Part shown: one piece after another, positions 17,385-25,096 of the stretch | How the letters are laid out: every line of letters begins with the position of its first letter | How positions within the stretch are numbered: position 1 is the stretch's first letter | Assembly: GCA_002378005.1 (NCBI GenBank) | Contig: DFQY01000055.1 | Coordinates: forward strand, 7,709 to 71,708 | DNA: 64,000 bases | From: Flavobacteriales bacterium UBA3477 | GTDB taxonomy: Bacteria; Bacteroidota; Bacteroidia; Flavobacteriales; Schleiferiaceae | Direction of reading: 5' to 3' | Notes under the pieces: generated by a model | Told to the model about the DNA's origin: nothing | Databases searched by the model: none | What the model saw: only the letters and a program-made list of their open reading frames with translations | Program-made: the position numbers and the translations under genes

Positions 17385-17424
17385 CGAGTGAGGGCTAGAG
17401 TGGTGGCTTTAGCCCTCTTTTTTT
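17354..17424 (+). ncRNA. Candidate sigma-54-dependent small RNA, about 70 nt
   Basis: The start is predicted 12 bases after the -12 GC of the sigma-54-like promoter and the end is a clear terminator with seven T. The interval has no start codon with a usable frame of any length. The last bases run antisense into the 3' end of the metal permease gene, so pairing with that mRNA is possible. Inferred only from the promoter-terminator pair. Confidence 0.4.
17390..17424 (+). terminator. Intrinsic terminator of the candidate small RNA
   Basis: Stem GAGGGCTA / TAGCCCTC with a 12-base loop and seven T. The T-tract is only on the plus side, so it stops rightward transcription; it overlaps the stop codon of the convergent permease gene. 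Confidence 0.75.
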
Positions 17425-18254
17425 GTCTCAACCCTGCTCCAAGCAAAGCAAGCGGCAAATTGCAAGAAGCTAGCTACAGCCATGGATCCGCTGATGGATC
17501 CGCCTACCCATTCGGCGATATAGTACCCGAAAATTGCGCTAATCAGTCCCTGCAGCATAATGAGCGGGGTCATCTTTTTGAAATTATCGGTAATCAAATA
17601 AGCGCTTGCGGCCGGAACCACTAAAAATGCAATGACTAAAATCGCCCCCACGCTTTCAAAACTCACGACAGTGGCAACAGATGTTGCGGCCATTAAGCTG
17701 TAATGCCAAAGGACAGTGCGAATTCCGATGCTTTGCGCGTATTCATTGTTGAAAGAGGTAATCATCCAGCCCTTATAGCCCCACCAGAAAATTATCTGAA
17801 TGAGCAGCAGCAAGACCAAGAGCGTCCATACCGGTCCCGGAACACTGAGTCCTAAGAACGAAGAGGTTTGAAGGGGTACGAAAGCTATTTCGCCGTGCAA
17901 CACGCAATCCGCATCTATGTCTGCCTCACCAGCAAATCGGGTCACTAAAATCACCCCAACAGCAAACAAGAATGTAAAGACAGTTCCCATCGCTGCGTCA
18001 GATTGCATCTTGCCTTTCGAAGAAAAAAATTGGATCAAAAGCGTCGTCACTACGCCCATCACGATGGCGCCTAAAAACAACGGCAAGGAAGCGCGTGAAC
18101 CACTGATAAGGTAAGCAATTACAATTCCGGGAAGCACCGCGTGGCTCAGGGCATCGCCCATCATGCTCATGCGGCGCAACAGCAATAAATTGCCCAACAT
18201 CCCCGTGGAGGATGCAACTAAAAACCCTGTGATGATGATCCAAAAAGCATCCAT
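17409..18254 (-). CDS. Metal ABC transporter permease (ZnuB/MntB/TroD family)
   Basis: 281 residues, with about eight predicted hydrophobic segments. The family segment LRRMSMMGDALSHAVLPGIVIAYL is at residues 26-49, and later EYAQSIGIRT and a VVPAASAYL segment fit ABC-3 permeases that import Zn, Mn or Fe. It starts one base after the permease-regulator fusion and is the last gene of the transporter operon. Confidence 0.9.
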   Translation of the reverse strand: MDAFWIIITGFLVASSTGMLGNLLLLRRMSMMGDALSHAVLPGIVIAYLISGSRASLPLFLGAIVMGVVTTLLIQFFSSKGKMQSDAAMGTVFTFLFAVGVILVTRFAGEADIDADCVLHGEIAFVPLQTSSFLGLSVPGPVWTLLVLLLLIQIIFWWGYKGWMITSFNNEYAQSIGIRTVLWHYSLMAATSVATVVSFESVGAILVIAFLVVPAASAYLITDNFKKMTPLIMLQGLISAIFGYYIAEWVGGSISGSMAVASFLQFAACFAWSRVETKKEG

Positions 18255-18255
18255 A

Positions 18256-19554
18256 CTACGCGCCCTCTGGGACTATTTCGTGAATTTCAAGCAAGGGGTT
18301 GAACCTGCTACAAAGGCCTAGCTCCTTTAAAATCTCAGCCTCAATTTCTGGCGTTAGAAAGTGCTCCATGGTATCCGCCTCATCGTGCACTAGGTGTACA
18401 CTCATCTGCATACGGCGCTGCAAATACACCTCCCAAATCTTGTGTCGTCGATCTATCTCGGCGCCAATCGCCCTGCCTTCTGTGCTCAAAGTAAATCCTG
18501 TATGTACCTTCTTGACCAAGCCTTTTCTGCGCAGACGCTTAATGGTTCGGTTCCAAAGTCGTGTATCAAAGAATTGACGAGCGCTTATGCTCATTCGATT
18601 GAAGAGTTTGCCTTGGCCACGAACTTCTAATTGCACCGCGGTTTTCAATAGGTTTTCCTCATTCATTCTTCGCTTGACCAAGAGCTTGCTCCAGCGCTGA
18701 AAAACCACCCCTTTGTTCGGCGCAAACATCATCGAAACAAAGGCAATCACGCTGATCATTACAATTGTCCATGGACCGGTCGGCATGCTCGAATAGCTGT
18801 AGCTTATAAAAGCACCTAGCCATCCCGAAATAGCGCCGAAGGCGCCGCTGATTAATAGCATTCGGCCTAGTTTGTCGGTCCAAAATCTCGCGGCTGTTGG
18901 AGGAATAATCAGCAAGGCGCTCATCATCACAATGCCCACCGCTTTAATCCCTACGCTAATGCTTAAAATCGTAATAAAGCTGATCAGTATTTCAATCCAT
19001 TTGGTATTAATACCCACGCTTTGTGCGAAATCTTGGTTGAACACAACCGCCTTCAAACTGAAGTAATGCCAAGCCACAATCAGCAACACTATTAAGGAAA
19101 TAACCCCAAAGACCACACTATCTTCCGGACTCATCGCAGCCGCGTTTCCAAAGATGTAATGGTCTAAGCCGCTTTGCTCTCTACCATAGGTGCGTTGAAT
19201 CACCGTGAGCATCACAATTCCTAGTCCGAAGAAGCTAGATAGCACGATTGCCAGGGCGCTATCCCCTTTGATTTTACTGTTTCTAGTAATGTAATCCACG
19301 ACCCAAATAGATAACCAGCCGGAGACGGCCGCGCCGGAAATCAAGACCAATGGGTCCTTGACCCCGCTCAACACAAAAGCAATAAGCACACCTGGTAGCA
19401 TACTATGGGCCACGGTTTCCCCAACCAGGGTTTTCTTACGTAAAAAATTGAACGTCCCTACCGCACCGCTTACCCCTCCTAATAGCAAAATGGCTAAGGC
19501 CACGTATCGAACATTAGGGTCCGAAAGAGTGAGGTATTTAATGAGGTCGTTCAA
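18256..19554 (-). CDS. Metal ABC permease fused to a DtxR/MntR-type metalloregulator (YtgCR-like)
   Basis: 432 residues in two parts. Residues 1-280 are an ABC-3 permease (LVGETVAHSMLPGVLIAF at 43-60, QDFAQSVGIN at 174-183, LLIIPPTAARF at 214-224). Residues 296-430 look like a DtxR-family repressor: a winged helix ending RTIKRLRRKGLVKKV, then a dimerisation and metal domain with H371, E375, H390 (VHDEA) and D394-x2-E397-H398. The last group aligns with DtxR C102-x2-E105-H106, with Cys replaced by Asp, which favours a harder metal such as Mn. The same architecture is known from chlamydial YtgCR, where the regulator part is released. It overlaps nothing and starts three bases after the binding-protein gene. 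Confidence 0.9.
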   Translation of the reverse strand: MNDLIKYLTLSDPNVRYVALAILLLGGVSGAVGTFNFLRKKTLVGETVAHSMLPGVLIAFVLSGVKDPLVLISGAAVSGWLSIWVVDYITRNSKIKGDSALAIVLSSFFGLGIVMLTVIQRTYGREQSGLDHYIFGNAAAMSPEDSVVFGVISLIVLLIVAWHYFSLKAVVFNQDFAQSVGINTKWIEILISFITILSISVGIKAVGIVMMSALLIIPPTAARFWTDKLGRMLLISGAFGAISGWLGAFISYSYSSMPTGPWTIVMISVIAFVSMMFAPNKGVVFQRWSKLLVKRRMNEENLLKTAVQLEVRGQGKLFNRMSISARQFFDTRLWNRTIKRLRRKGLVKKVHTGFTLSTEGRAIGAEIDRRHKIWEVYLQRRMQMSVHLVHDEADTMEHFLTPEIEAEILKELGLCSRFNPLLEIHEIVPEGA

Positions 19555-19557
19555 GGT

Positions 19558-20472
19558 TTACTTCAAATAAGTAGCCAATAAATTGGCGTTGTATACGAGC
19601 ATTTCAAGGTATGTATCTTGATCCTCTTCTGGTCCAAGTGAATCGCTTAAAAGTTCCGGCCCTAATACTACCGGGCAGCCTTTCGCCTCGCACCCGCGCT
19701 GCACGCTTTCCATTGCCTGCGGGCTTATAATGTTTTCCAAGAAAATAGCGGGCACGCCCTCTGCACAAATGAAGTTGACCATATCTATCACTTCTTTCAA
19801 CCCAAATTCCGAAACCGTCGAGGCCCCTTGTAGCGTGTTCACCTTCATGTTGAACGTGCGGGCCCAGTAACTCAATGCGTCGTGGGTCGTCACCACCAAC
19901 CTATTATTCTCAGGAATACTGTTAATGATCGCCACAACGCTATCCGTGGTCGCCGCAATGGCCGCTTGGTATTGTTGTGCTCCTGCTAAAATTTCTGACT
20001 CGCTCTCTGGATAGGCGCTCGATAATCCTTGGCCTATATCTCCAATAATAAATCTCACGAGCTCCGTGTCGAACCAGTAGTGTGGATCCTTGCTCGCTGG
20101 GAAATTTGGGTCACTAATAATGATGGAGTCTGGGAGGTGTGCCGCAGCGTCAATGATCAGTTTTTCCTGAATCTTTTCAAGGACATCAATGATTTTTCCT
20201 TCTAAATGAACACCGTGGTAAATGATCACGTCCGCCGCACGAATGGCGTCTAAATCTTTCTTACTGGGCTTGTATGTATGGGGGTCGATGCCTTTGTCAA
20301 GCAATGCTTTTACCTCAAAACTTTCCCCGACAATGTTGCTTACCCAATCCGTCATGATGCTGGTGGTACACAATATTATTGGTTTACTTGGCGCGGAAGT
20401 GACGCTATTTTCTGGACTTGTACAGCTGGTGGCGGCAATAAGGATCGCGAGGAAAATTGGGGTAAAACGCAT
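19558..20472 (-). CDS. Metal ABC transporter substrate-binding lipoprotein (ZnuA/TroA family)
   Basis: 304 residues from the ATG at 20472, which gives a lipoprotein signal with lipobox ATSC; the open frame upstream of this ATG has no family features. Metal ligands of the cluster A-I fold are visible: His in GIDPHTYKPS, His in the SKDPHYWFD segment, and His in VVTTHDALSYWA. There is no long His-rich loop, so Mn or Fe is as likely as Zn. It heads the transporter operon. No ATPase gene lies within the operon or next to it. Confidence 0.88.
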   Translation of the reverse strand: MRFTPIFLAILIAATSCTSPENSVTSAPSKPIILCTTSIMTDWVSNIVGESFEVKALLDKGIDPHTYKPSKKDLDAIRAADVIIYHGVHLEGKIIDVLEKIQEKLIIDAAAHLPDSIIISDPNFPASKDPHYWFDTELVRFIIGDIGQGLSSAYPESESEILAGAQQYQAAIAATTDSVVAIINSIPENNRLVVTTHDALSYWARTFNMKVNTLQGASTVSEFGLKEVIDMVNFICAEGVPAIFLENIISPQAMESVQRGCEAKGCPVVLGPELLSDSLGPEEDQDTYLEMLVYNANLLATYLK

Positions 20473-20601
20473 CTTATTTAAATTAATTCTAAATAACAAA
20501 AGTACATAAGCGGAAGCATTTAGAAAAAAACCAGATAGAGATTTATAATTCCAACAAAAGTGATGCTCAATGTTTAATTTTATACAAATTTTGAATCTAT
20601 C

Positions 20602-22143
20602 ATGAACACGCTTCAACCGGAACAAATTCTTGCTTCACTTGGAATCCAACCAAAAAATAACGGAACTGCTATTGGACAAAAATGGTCTGCTTCCTCTCAT
20701 TACATTGGCTCTTCCTCTCCTATCCAAAACCAACATCTCGCCGAGGTAAATACCACCACCGAAATTGATTATCACAAGGTTGTGGATGCTGCACAACAAG
20801 CATTTGTAGATTGGCGAAAAATCCCTGCACCCCAGCGAGGTGAATATATCCGTCAATTCGGTAATGTCCTGAGAGAAAAGAAAAAGGACCTGGGAGCTTT
20901 GGTTTCTCTTGAAATGGGTAAGAGTTACCAAGAGGGATTGGGTGAGGTTCAGGAAATGATAGATATATGTGATTTTGCCGTAGGTCTATCACGACAATTG
21001 TACGGACTGACCATTAAAAGCGAACGTCCAGAACACCATATGATGGAGCAATGGCACCCTACTGGTGTGGTTGGTGTTATTTCCGCATTCAACTTCCCGG
21101 TTGCTGTTTGGGCGTGGAACTTTGCCATCGCTTTGGTGTGTGGAAATACAGTGGTTTGGAAGGCCTCTGAAAAATCTCCACTTTGTGCCGTGGCTTGTCA
21201 ACATATTTGGAATGAAGTCGCAGCGGCTAATGATTTGCCCGACGGAATTTCTAATATTATTACCGGCAATTACAACGTTGGAGAATGGATGACGGCAGAT
21301 CACAGAATGCCGCTTATCTCAGCAACTGGTTCTTCTCGTATGGGTGCTGTTGTAGGCGCCGCTGTAGCCGGAAGATTTGGTAAATCCATATTGGAGCTTG
21401 GTGGAAATAATGCCATCATCATCACGCCAAGTTGTGATCTAAAAATGACTATTACCGGTGCTATATTCGGTGCTGTAGGTACCTGTGGACAACGCTGTAC
21501 TTCTACACGCAGATTGATCATCCATGAGTCAGTGTATGATACCGTAAAAAATGCCTTGGTACAGGCGTATGGCCAATTAAAAATTGGCAACCCATTAGAT
21601 GCTTCAAACCATGTAGGACCGCTGATTGACCAAGATGCCGTCAATAATTTCCTACACACTATTTCCACTGTACAGGAAGAAGGAGGAAAGTTGTTGCTTG
21701 GCGGTGAAGTACTCTCTGGCGGTATTTACGACGAAGGATTCTATGTAGCCCCTTGTATTGTTGAAGCTGAAAACCACTACGAAAGTGTGCAGCGCGAAAC
21801 CTTTGCCCCTATTTTATACTTGTTGAAATACAGCGGCGATATTCACGACGCTATTGCTATTCAAAACGATGTCAAGCAAGGTTTATCCAGTGCTGTGATG
21901 ACCAGTGATGTTCGTGAGGCGCATATTTTCTTGAGTGAATCTGGGTCCGATTGTGGTATTGCAAATGTCAATATCGGTACTTCAGGTGCAGAAATTGGTG
22001 GTGCCTTTGGCGGTGAAAAAGAAACAGGCGGCGGCCGTGAAAGTGGATCGGATGCTTGGAAAGCCTACATGCGCCGACAAACCAATACTTTGAATTACGG
22101 CAATGCCCTACCTTTAGCACAGGGTATTGAATTCAATATTTAA
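20602..22143 (+). CDS. ALDH7-family aldehyde dehydrogenase (alpha-aminoadipic semialdehyde dehydrogenase type)
   Basis: 513 residues. The active site CGQRCTSTRR and the ELGGNNAII segment with the general base are intact. The C-terminal GGEKETGGGRESGSDAWKAYMRRQ and LPLAQGIEF closely follow the ALDH7/AmaB group, which oxidises L-aminoadipate semialdehyde (piperideine-6-carboxylate) in lysine breakdown. Other lysine genes are not in the window. It is G-rich on the coding strand, unlike plus-strand genes left of 10 kb. Confidence 0.88.
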   Translation: MNTLQPEQILASLGIQPKNNGTAIGQKWSASSHYIGSSSPIQNQHLAEVNTTTEIDYHKVVDAAQQAFVDWRKIPAPQRGEYIRQFGNVLREKKKDLGALVSLEMGKSYQEGLGEVQEMIDICDFAVGLSRQLYGLTIKSERPEHHMMEQWHPTGVVGVISAFNFPVAVWAWNFAIALVCGNTVVWKASEKSPLCAVACQHIWNEVAAANDLPDGISNIITGNYNVGEWMTADHRMPLISATGSSRMGAVVGAAVAGRFGKSILELGGNNAIIITPSCDLKMTITGAIFGAVGTCGQRCTSTRRLIIHESVYDTVKNALVQAYGQLKIGNPLDASNHVGPLIDQDAVNNFLHTISTVQEEGGKLLLGGEVLSGGIYDEGFYVAPCIVEAENHYESVQRETFAPILYLLKYSGDIHDAIAIQNDVKQGLSSAVMTSDVREAHIFLSESGSDCGIANVNIGTSGAEIGGAFGGEKETGGGRESGSDAWKAYMRRQTNTLNYGNALPLAQGIEFNI

Positions 22144-22932
22144 ATGAAGTATAAACAAATAGAAGTGGGGAATTTGAAAGGATCAGATTCCCCTTTTACT
22201 TTTTTAGGTATTGGTAGTTGCTTCGTGCAACACTTCGAAGGTTTTGCCCAGCAAAACCAACTACCTATGTACTGCAACCCTTTAGGAACTTCCTTCAACC
22301 CCATCTCCATCGGGCGCCAATTACAATGGCTCTTCTCGAACAATTTTTCCCTCCTACCACCAGTGGATTTTCAAGGGATCTATCACCAATTAGACGCTGC
22401 TAATAAATTTCAAAATTCCGACTCCGCGGTCCTTTTATCAACCACAGAAGCAATACGAACTGATGTACTTAATTTTCTTGATTCACATGAGGATTACCAT
22501 AAAGTCTTAGTGCTTTCTTTAGGTACCGCCCACGCTTGGATATACGAGGATCAGGTGATTAATAATTGCCATAAACTGCCTAATAATTTTTTCGAGAGGC
22601 AGCTGCTATCTATTGAATATATTATTGACTATTGGACCAAGGTACTTCCTATTATTCCAGAGGATTGGACTATTATTTACACTGTTAGTGCAGTGAAATA
22701 CACCAAACTTGGATGGCACGAAAACACCCTTTCAAAATCTGTACTTCACTTAGTGATTGAGCAATTACTCACCCTTCGAAACAATAGTTATTACTTCCCA
22801 AGTTTTGAGATTGTCACAGATATTTTGAGGGATTACAGCTACTACAACGAAAAAGGAACACACCCTACAGATCAAACCGCTGTAATAGTGATGGAACACT
22901 TTAAAACATTCCTTGATTTAAAAAGCTCCTAA
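22144..22932 (+). CDS. GSCFA domain-containing protein
   Basis: 262 residues. The N-terminal motif reads GIGSCFVQHF, one residue different from the family name motif GSCFA, followed by YCNPLGTSFNPISI, also typical. The late segment with DYSYYNEKGTHPTDQ carries the His/Asp expected of the SGNH-like hydrolase fold. The biochemical role of the family is unknown. The ATG comes directly after the ALDH7 stop, so the two genes are probably one transcript. The region becomes AT-rich from here on. Confidence 0.82.
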   Translation: MKYKQIEVGNLKGSDSPFTFLGIGSCFVQHFEGFAQQNQLPMYCNPLGTSFNPISIGRQLQWLFSNNFSLLPPVDFQGIYHQLDAANKFQNSDSAVLLSTTEAIRTDVLNFLDSHEDYHKVLVLSLGTAHAWIYEDQVINNCHKLPNNFFERQLLSIEYIIDYWTKVLPIIPEDWTIIYTVSAVKYTKLGWHENTLSKSVLHLVIEQLLTLRNNSYYFPSFEIVTDILRDYSYYNEKGTHPTDQTAVIVMEHFKTFLDLKSS

Positions 22933-22991
22933 TAATACTTTTAGAACCAAACCGTCTGAATACTTAATAATATATAATCCTTGAAATAAGA

Positions 22992-23525
22992 TTACTTCAC
23001 TAGTTCAGGTCGTACATGCGCTAATTTTAAAATAGCGGCCACAGAAATACTATCTCGAATGGTACCGTCGAGTACCTGTTGATACAATTCGAAAAAAGGT
23101 AATTTTTCAATGGTAAGATTCTCTGAATCTTCGTGTTCAGTAGGCACAGAGGTTAATTCTTCTGCTATATACACATAGCTCTGTTCGTTGGTGACACTAT
23201 TACTTAAGTCTAATTCCATAAGTAGAGACCATCTCTCTGCGATTAACCCCACTTCCTCTCGTAATTCACGCTGAGCACTTTCTAAGGGATTTTTTTGTAA
23301 AGGCCCTTCACCTTCTGAAATTTCCCAGCTGTACCTATCCAATGGAAATCTATATTGTCCCACGCGCCAAGTCATACCTTTTTCATCAATAGGAATGATA
23401 CCAATAGCAAAGTTTTTAAAAGACACCTGTCCATAAATTCCAGGGGTGCGGTTCGGTGTGGATACCTTGTGATGGACTACATTGATCCATGGATTATCAT
23501 AGACCTCTTTGGAATCATGTATTAA
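22992..23525 (-). pseudogene. NUDIX hydrolase with an interrupted N-terminus
   Basis: From the first in-frame GTG (23426) there are 144 residues with a Nudix box RELREEVGL preceded by GEGPLQK, where Lys replaces the usual first Glu. The conserved N-terminal part VYDNPWINVVHHKV and TPGIYGQV is coded upstream of that GTG, in the same frame, back to a TAG at 23526-23528. Just before it is ATG plus four codons (23543-23529), again in frame. So either an amber codon split the gene, or translation starts at ATA 23520-23522. Catalytic residues are otherwise intact; it may be an ADP-sugar or nucleotide pyrophosphatase. I mark it as possibly broken. Confidence 0.6.
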
Positions 23526-23543
23526 CTAATCGCCTCTTCTCAT

Positions 23544-23960
23544 TATATATATCCTTATTCTTTAAAAGAAAGATATATGTATATAGTCCGTGTATAAGTG
23601 GGATAACTTTTAGATTGATTTCATTATATGAACTAGAGATTTACTTTATCCACTATACTTATTTTCCTATTACCCTGTTTTTTAAGGATTTAGAATTTTG
23701 TATTTACAATGTTATTTTGGTTATCAACAATAAAAAGTGAAAAGGATTTTTAGAAGCTTCTGTTATTATTTGAGTAATAGTTGAGGATAAGTCTAGTGTA
23801 AGTAAATACAACTACTACAGCTGTTTTTAAATTTTTTATTCAATTCAAAATTTATATTAAAAAAGCAAGGATAAGTTTTTAGACGATGTTCAATACTTAC
23901 TCACATCTATTAACGTAGTTACAAACATCATTGTTGATATTTGTACCAAAGTTAAAGACT
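23544..23960. other. Gene-free AT-rich region, candidate replication origin
   Basis: No gene is supported here. GC over 23581-23880 is 72 of 300 bases (24 percent). It contains DnaA-box-like words each one base off consensus: TTATCCACT (23646-23654), TTATCAACA (23721-23729) and, on minus, TTATCCTCA (23782-23790); a fourth, GTATCCACA, lies on minus at 23457-23465. A long AT-only style run at 23826-23862 could serve as unwinding element. It is next to genes often near origins (mnmG, rpiB, with two parS sites within 6 kb). dnaA itself is not in the window. Confidence 0.45.
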
Positions 23961-24392
23961 ATGAAGATTGCTATCGGTTGTGACCATGCTGGTGTTGAAG
24001 TTAAAAGTGCCATCATCGAGCTGTTGGAAGGAAAAGGACACTCAATGATTGATAAAGGACCATTCTCTACAGAGAGTGTCGATTATCCAGATTATGGTCA
24101 TCAAGTAGCTGAAGTAGTAGAATCTAATGAAGCTGATTTAGGTGTTGTCATCTGTGGATCAGGTAATGGTATTAATATGACAGTTAATAAACACCAAGGT
24201 ATTCGCGGCGCTCTTTGCTGGTTACCTGAGATTGCCTCACTTGCCCGTCAACACAATGATGCGAACATCATTGCAATTCCTGCGAGATTTTTAAATCAAG
24301 AGGAGATTAACAAAATTATTACAGCTTTCTTTGAAGCTGAATTTGAAGGTGGACGTCATGGTCGTCGGGTGAATAAAATCAGCTGCTCTTAA
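23961..24392 (+). CDS. rpiB: Ribose 5-phosphate isomerase B
   Basis: 143 residues from the ATG at 23961 (the frame reads ten codons further up without family features). The N-terminus MKIAIGCDHAGVEVK and the active-site segment VVICGSGNGINM are diagnostic of RpiB/LacAB isomerases, and NDANIIAIPARFL and GGRHGRRV follow. It interconverts ribose-5-P and ribulose-5-P. Its stop overlaps the convergent lipoprotein stop by four bases. Confidence 0.92.
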   Translation: MKIAIGCDHAGVEVKSAIIELLEGKGHSMIDKGPFSTESVDYPDYGHQVAEVVESNEADLGVVICGSGNGINMTVNKHQGIRGALCWLPEIASLARQHNDANIIAIPARFLNQEEINKIITAFFEAEFEGGRHGRRVNKISCS

Positions 24393-25096
24393 TAGATTCT
24401 AAAAAATTTAACCTCGCGTTCATTCATTCCTAAATATGATTTAGGATTCTCTTTCCAGATGCTATGAACGTAGCGAATAGGATACGATGATATTTTTCCA
24501 CTTGGAGGAGGATATTTGGAAAGTAATTCAAATAATTCTACAGCGGGGTATTCTTCTGAATACATTGGAAACACATCTTCGTTCTTACTTATTGAAGATA
24601 TAATATGATCTTGTAAAGAACCGGGATAGTAATTATAGAAATGCAAGGTTTGTACTGGGGTATTCACAAACCAAGGAATACTACTGTGTATATCCAATCC
24701 AGTAGCAGCTAGAGCTTTTATATTATATTTTTTAACCAATTCATTATATAATTCCACTCCTTCATATCCCCGTCGTTCTTTATTATCACTATTCTGAACT
24801 TCTAAGGATTCAGTCTGCTTAGTGATACGCAGGACATTATATCCTGTTTTATTTAAATACTTGGAAATAGAATCATTAAGTCCACATCCCGGATCCTGGA
24901 ATAATAAAACCGTTGGCTTTTGTGCCCGTCCCTGTTGTTCAACGTTATAATTAGGTAGGTTTGTAATGACTGTTTGTTGTGTGGTGCAACTAGAAAGTAT
25001 TAATGAGAATACAAGGAAAGATAAAACCCTATTTACAACGCTTATTTTTACATAAGTTATTGTATTACAGCGTTTTATATATAATAATCTCGGCAT
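24389..25096 (-). CDS. Hypothetical lipoprotein
   Basis: 235 residues. A 24-residue basic lead is followed by a hydrophobic core and lipobox SSCTT at about residues 35-37. The mature part includes PTVLLFQDPGCGLND, which recalls a small hydrolase- or redox-like fold, but I recognise no family. The only standard start codon before the signal is the ATG at 25096, which makes the 5' end overlap the divergent DUF4175-like gene by 94 bases. Strongly AT-rich codon use. Confidence 0.6.
   Translation of the reverse strand: MPRLLYIKRCNTITYVKISVVNRVLSFLVFSLILSSCTTQQTVITNLPNYNVEQQGRAQKPTVLLFQDPGCGLNDSISKYLNKTGYNVLRITKQTESLEVQNSDNKERRGYEGVELYNELVKKYNIKALAATGLDIHSSIPWFVNTPVQTLHFYNYYPGSLQDHIISSISKNEDVFPMYSEEYPAVELFELLSKYPPPSGKISSYPIRYVHSIWKENPKSYLGMNEREVKFFRIY

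Noticed and set aside
23489..23740. An 83-residue frame in the AT-rich gap
   Set aside because: Composition is Phe/Ile/Tyr-rich from AT bias, no start signal, and it overlaps the NUDIX N-terminus and the DnaA-like boxes.
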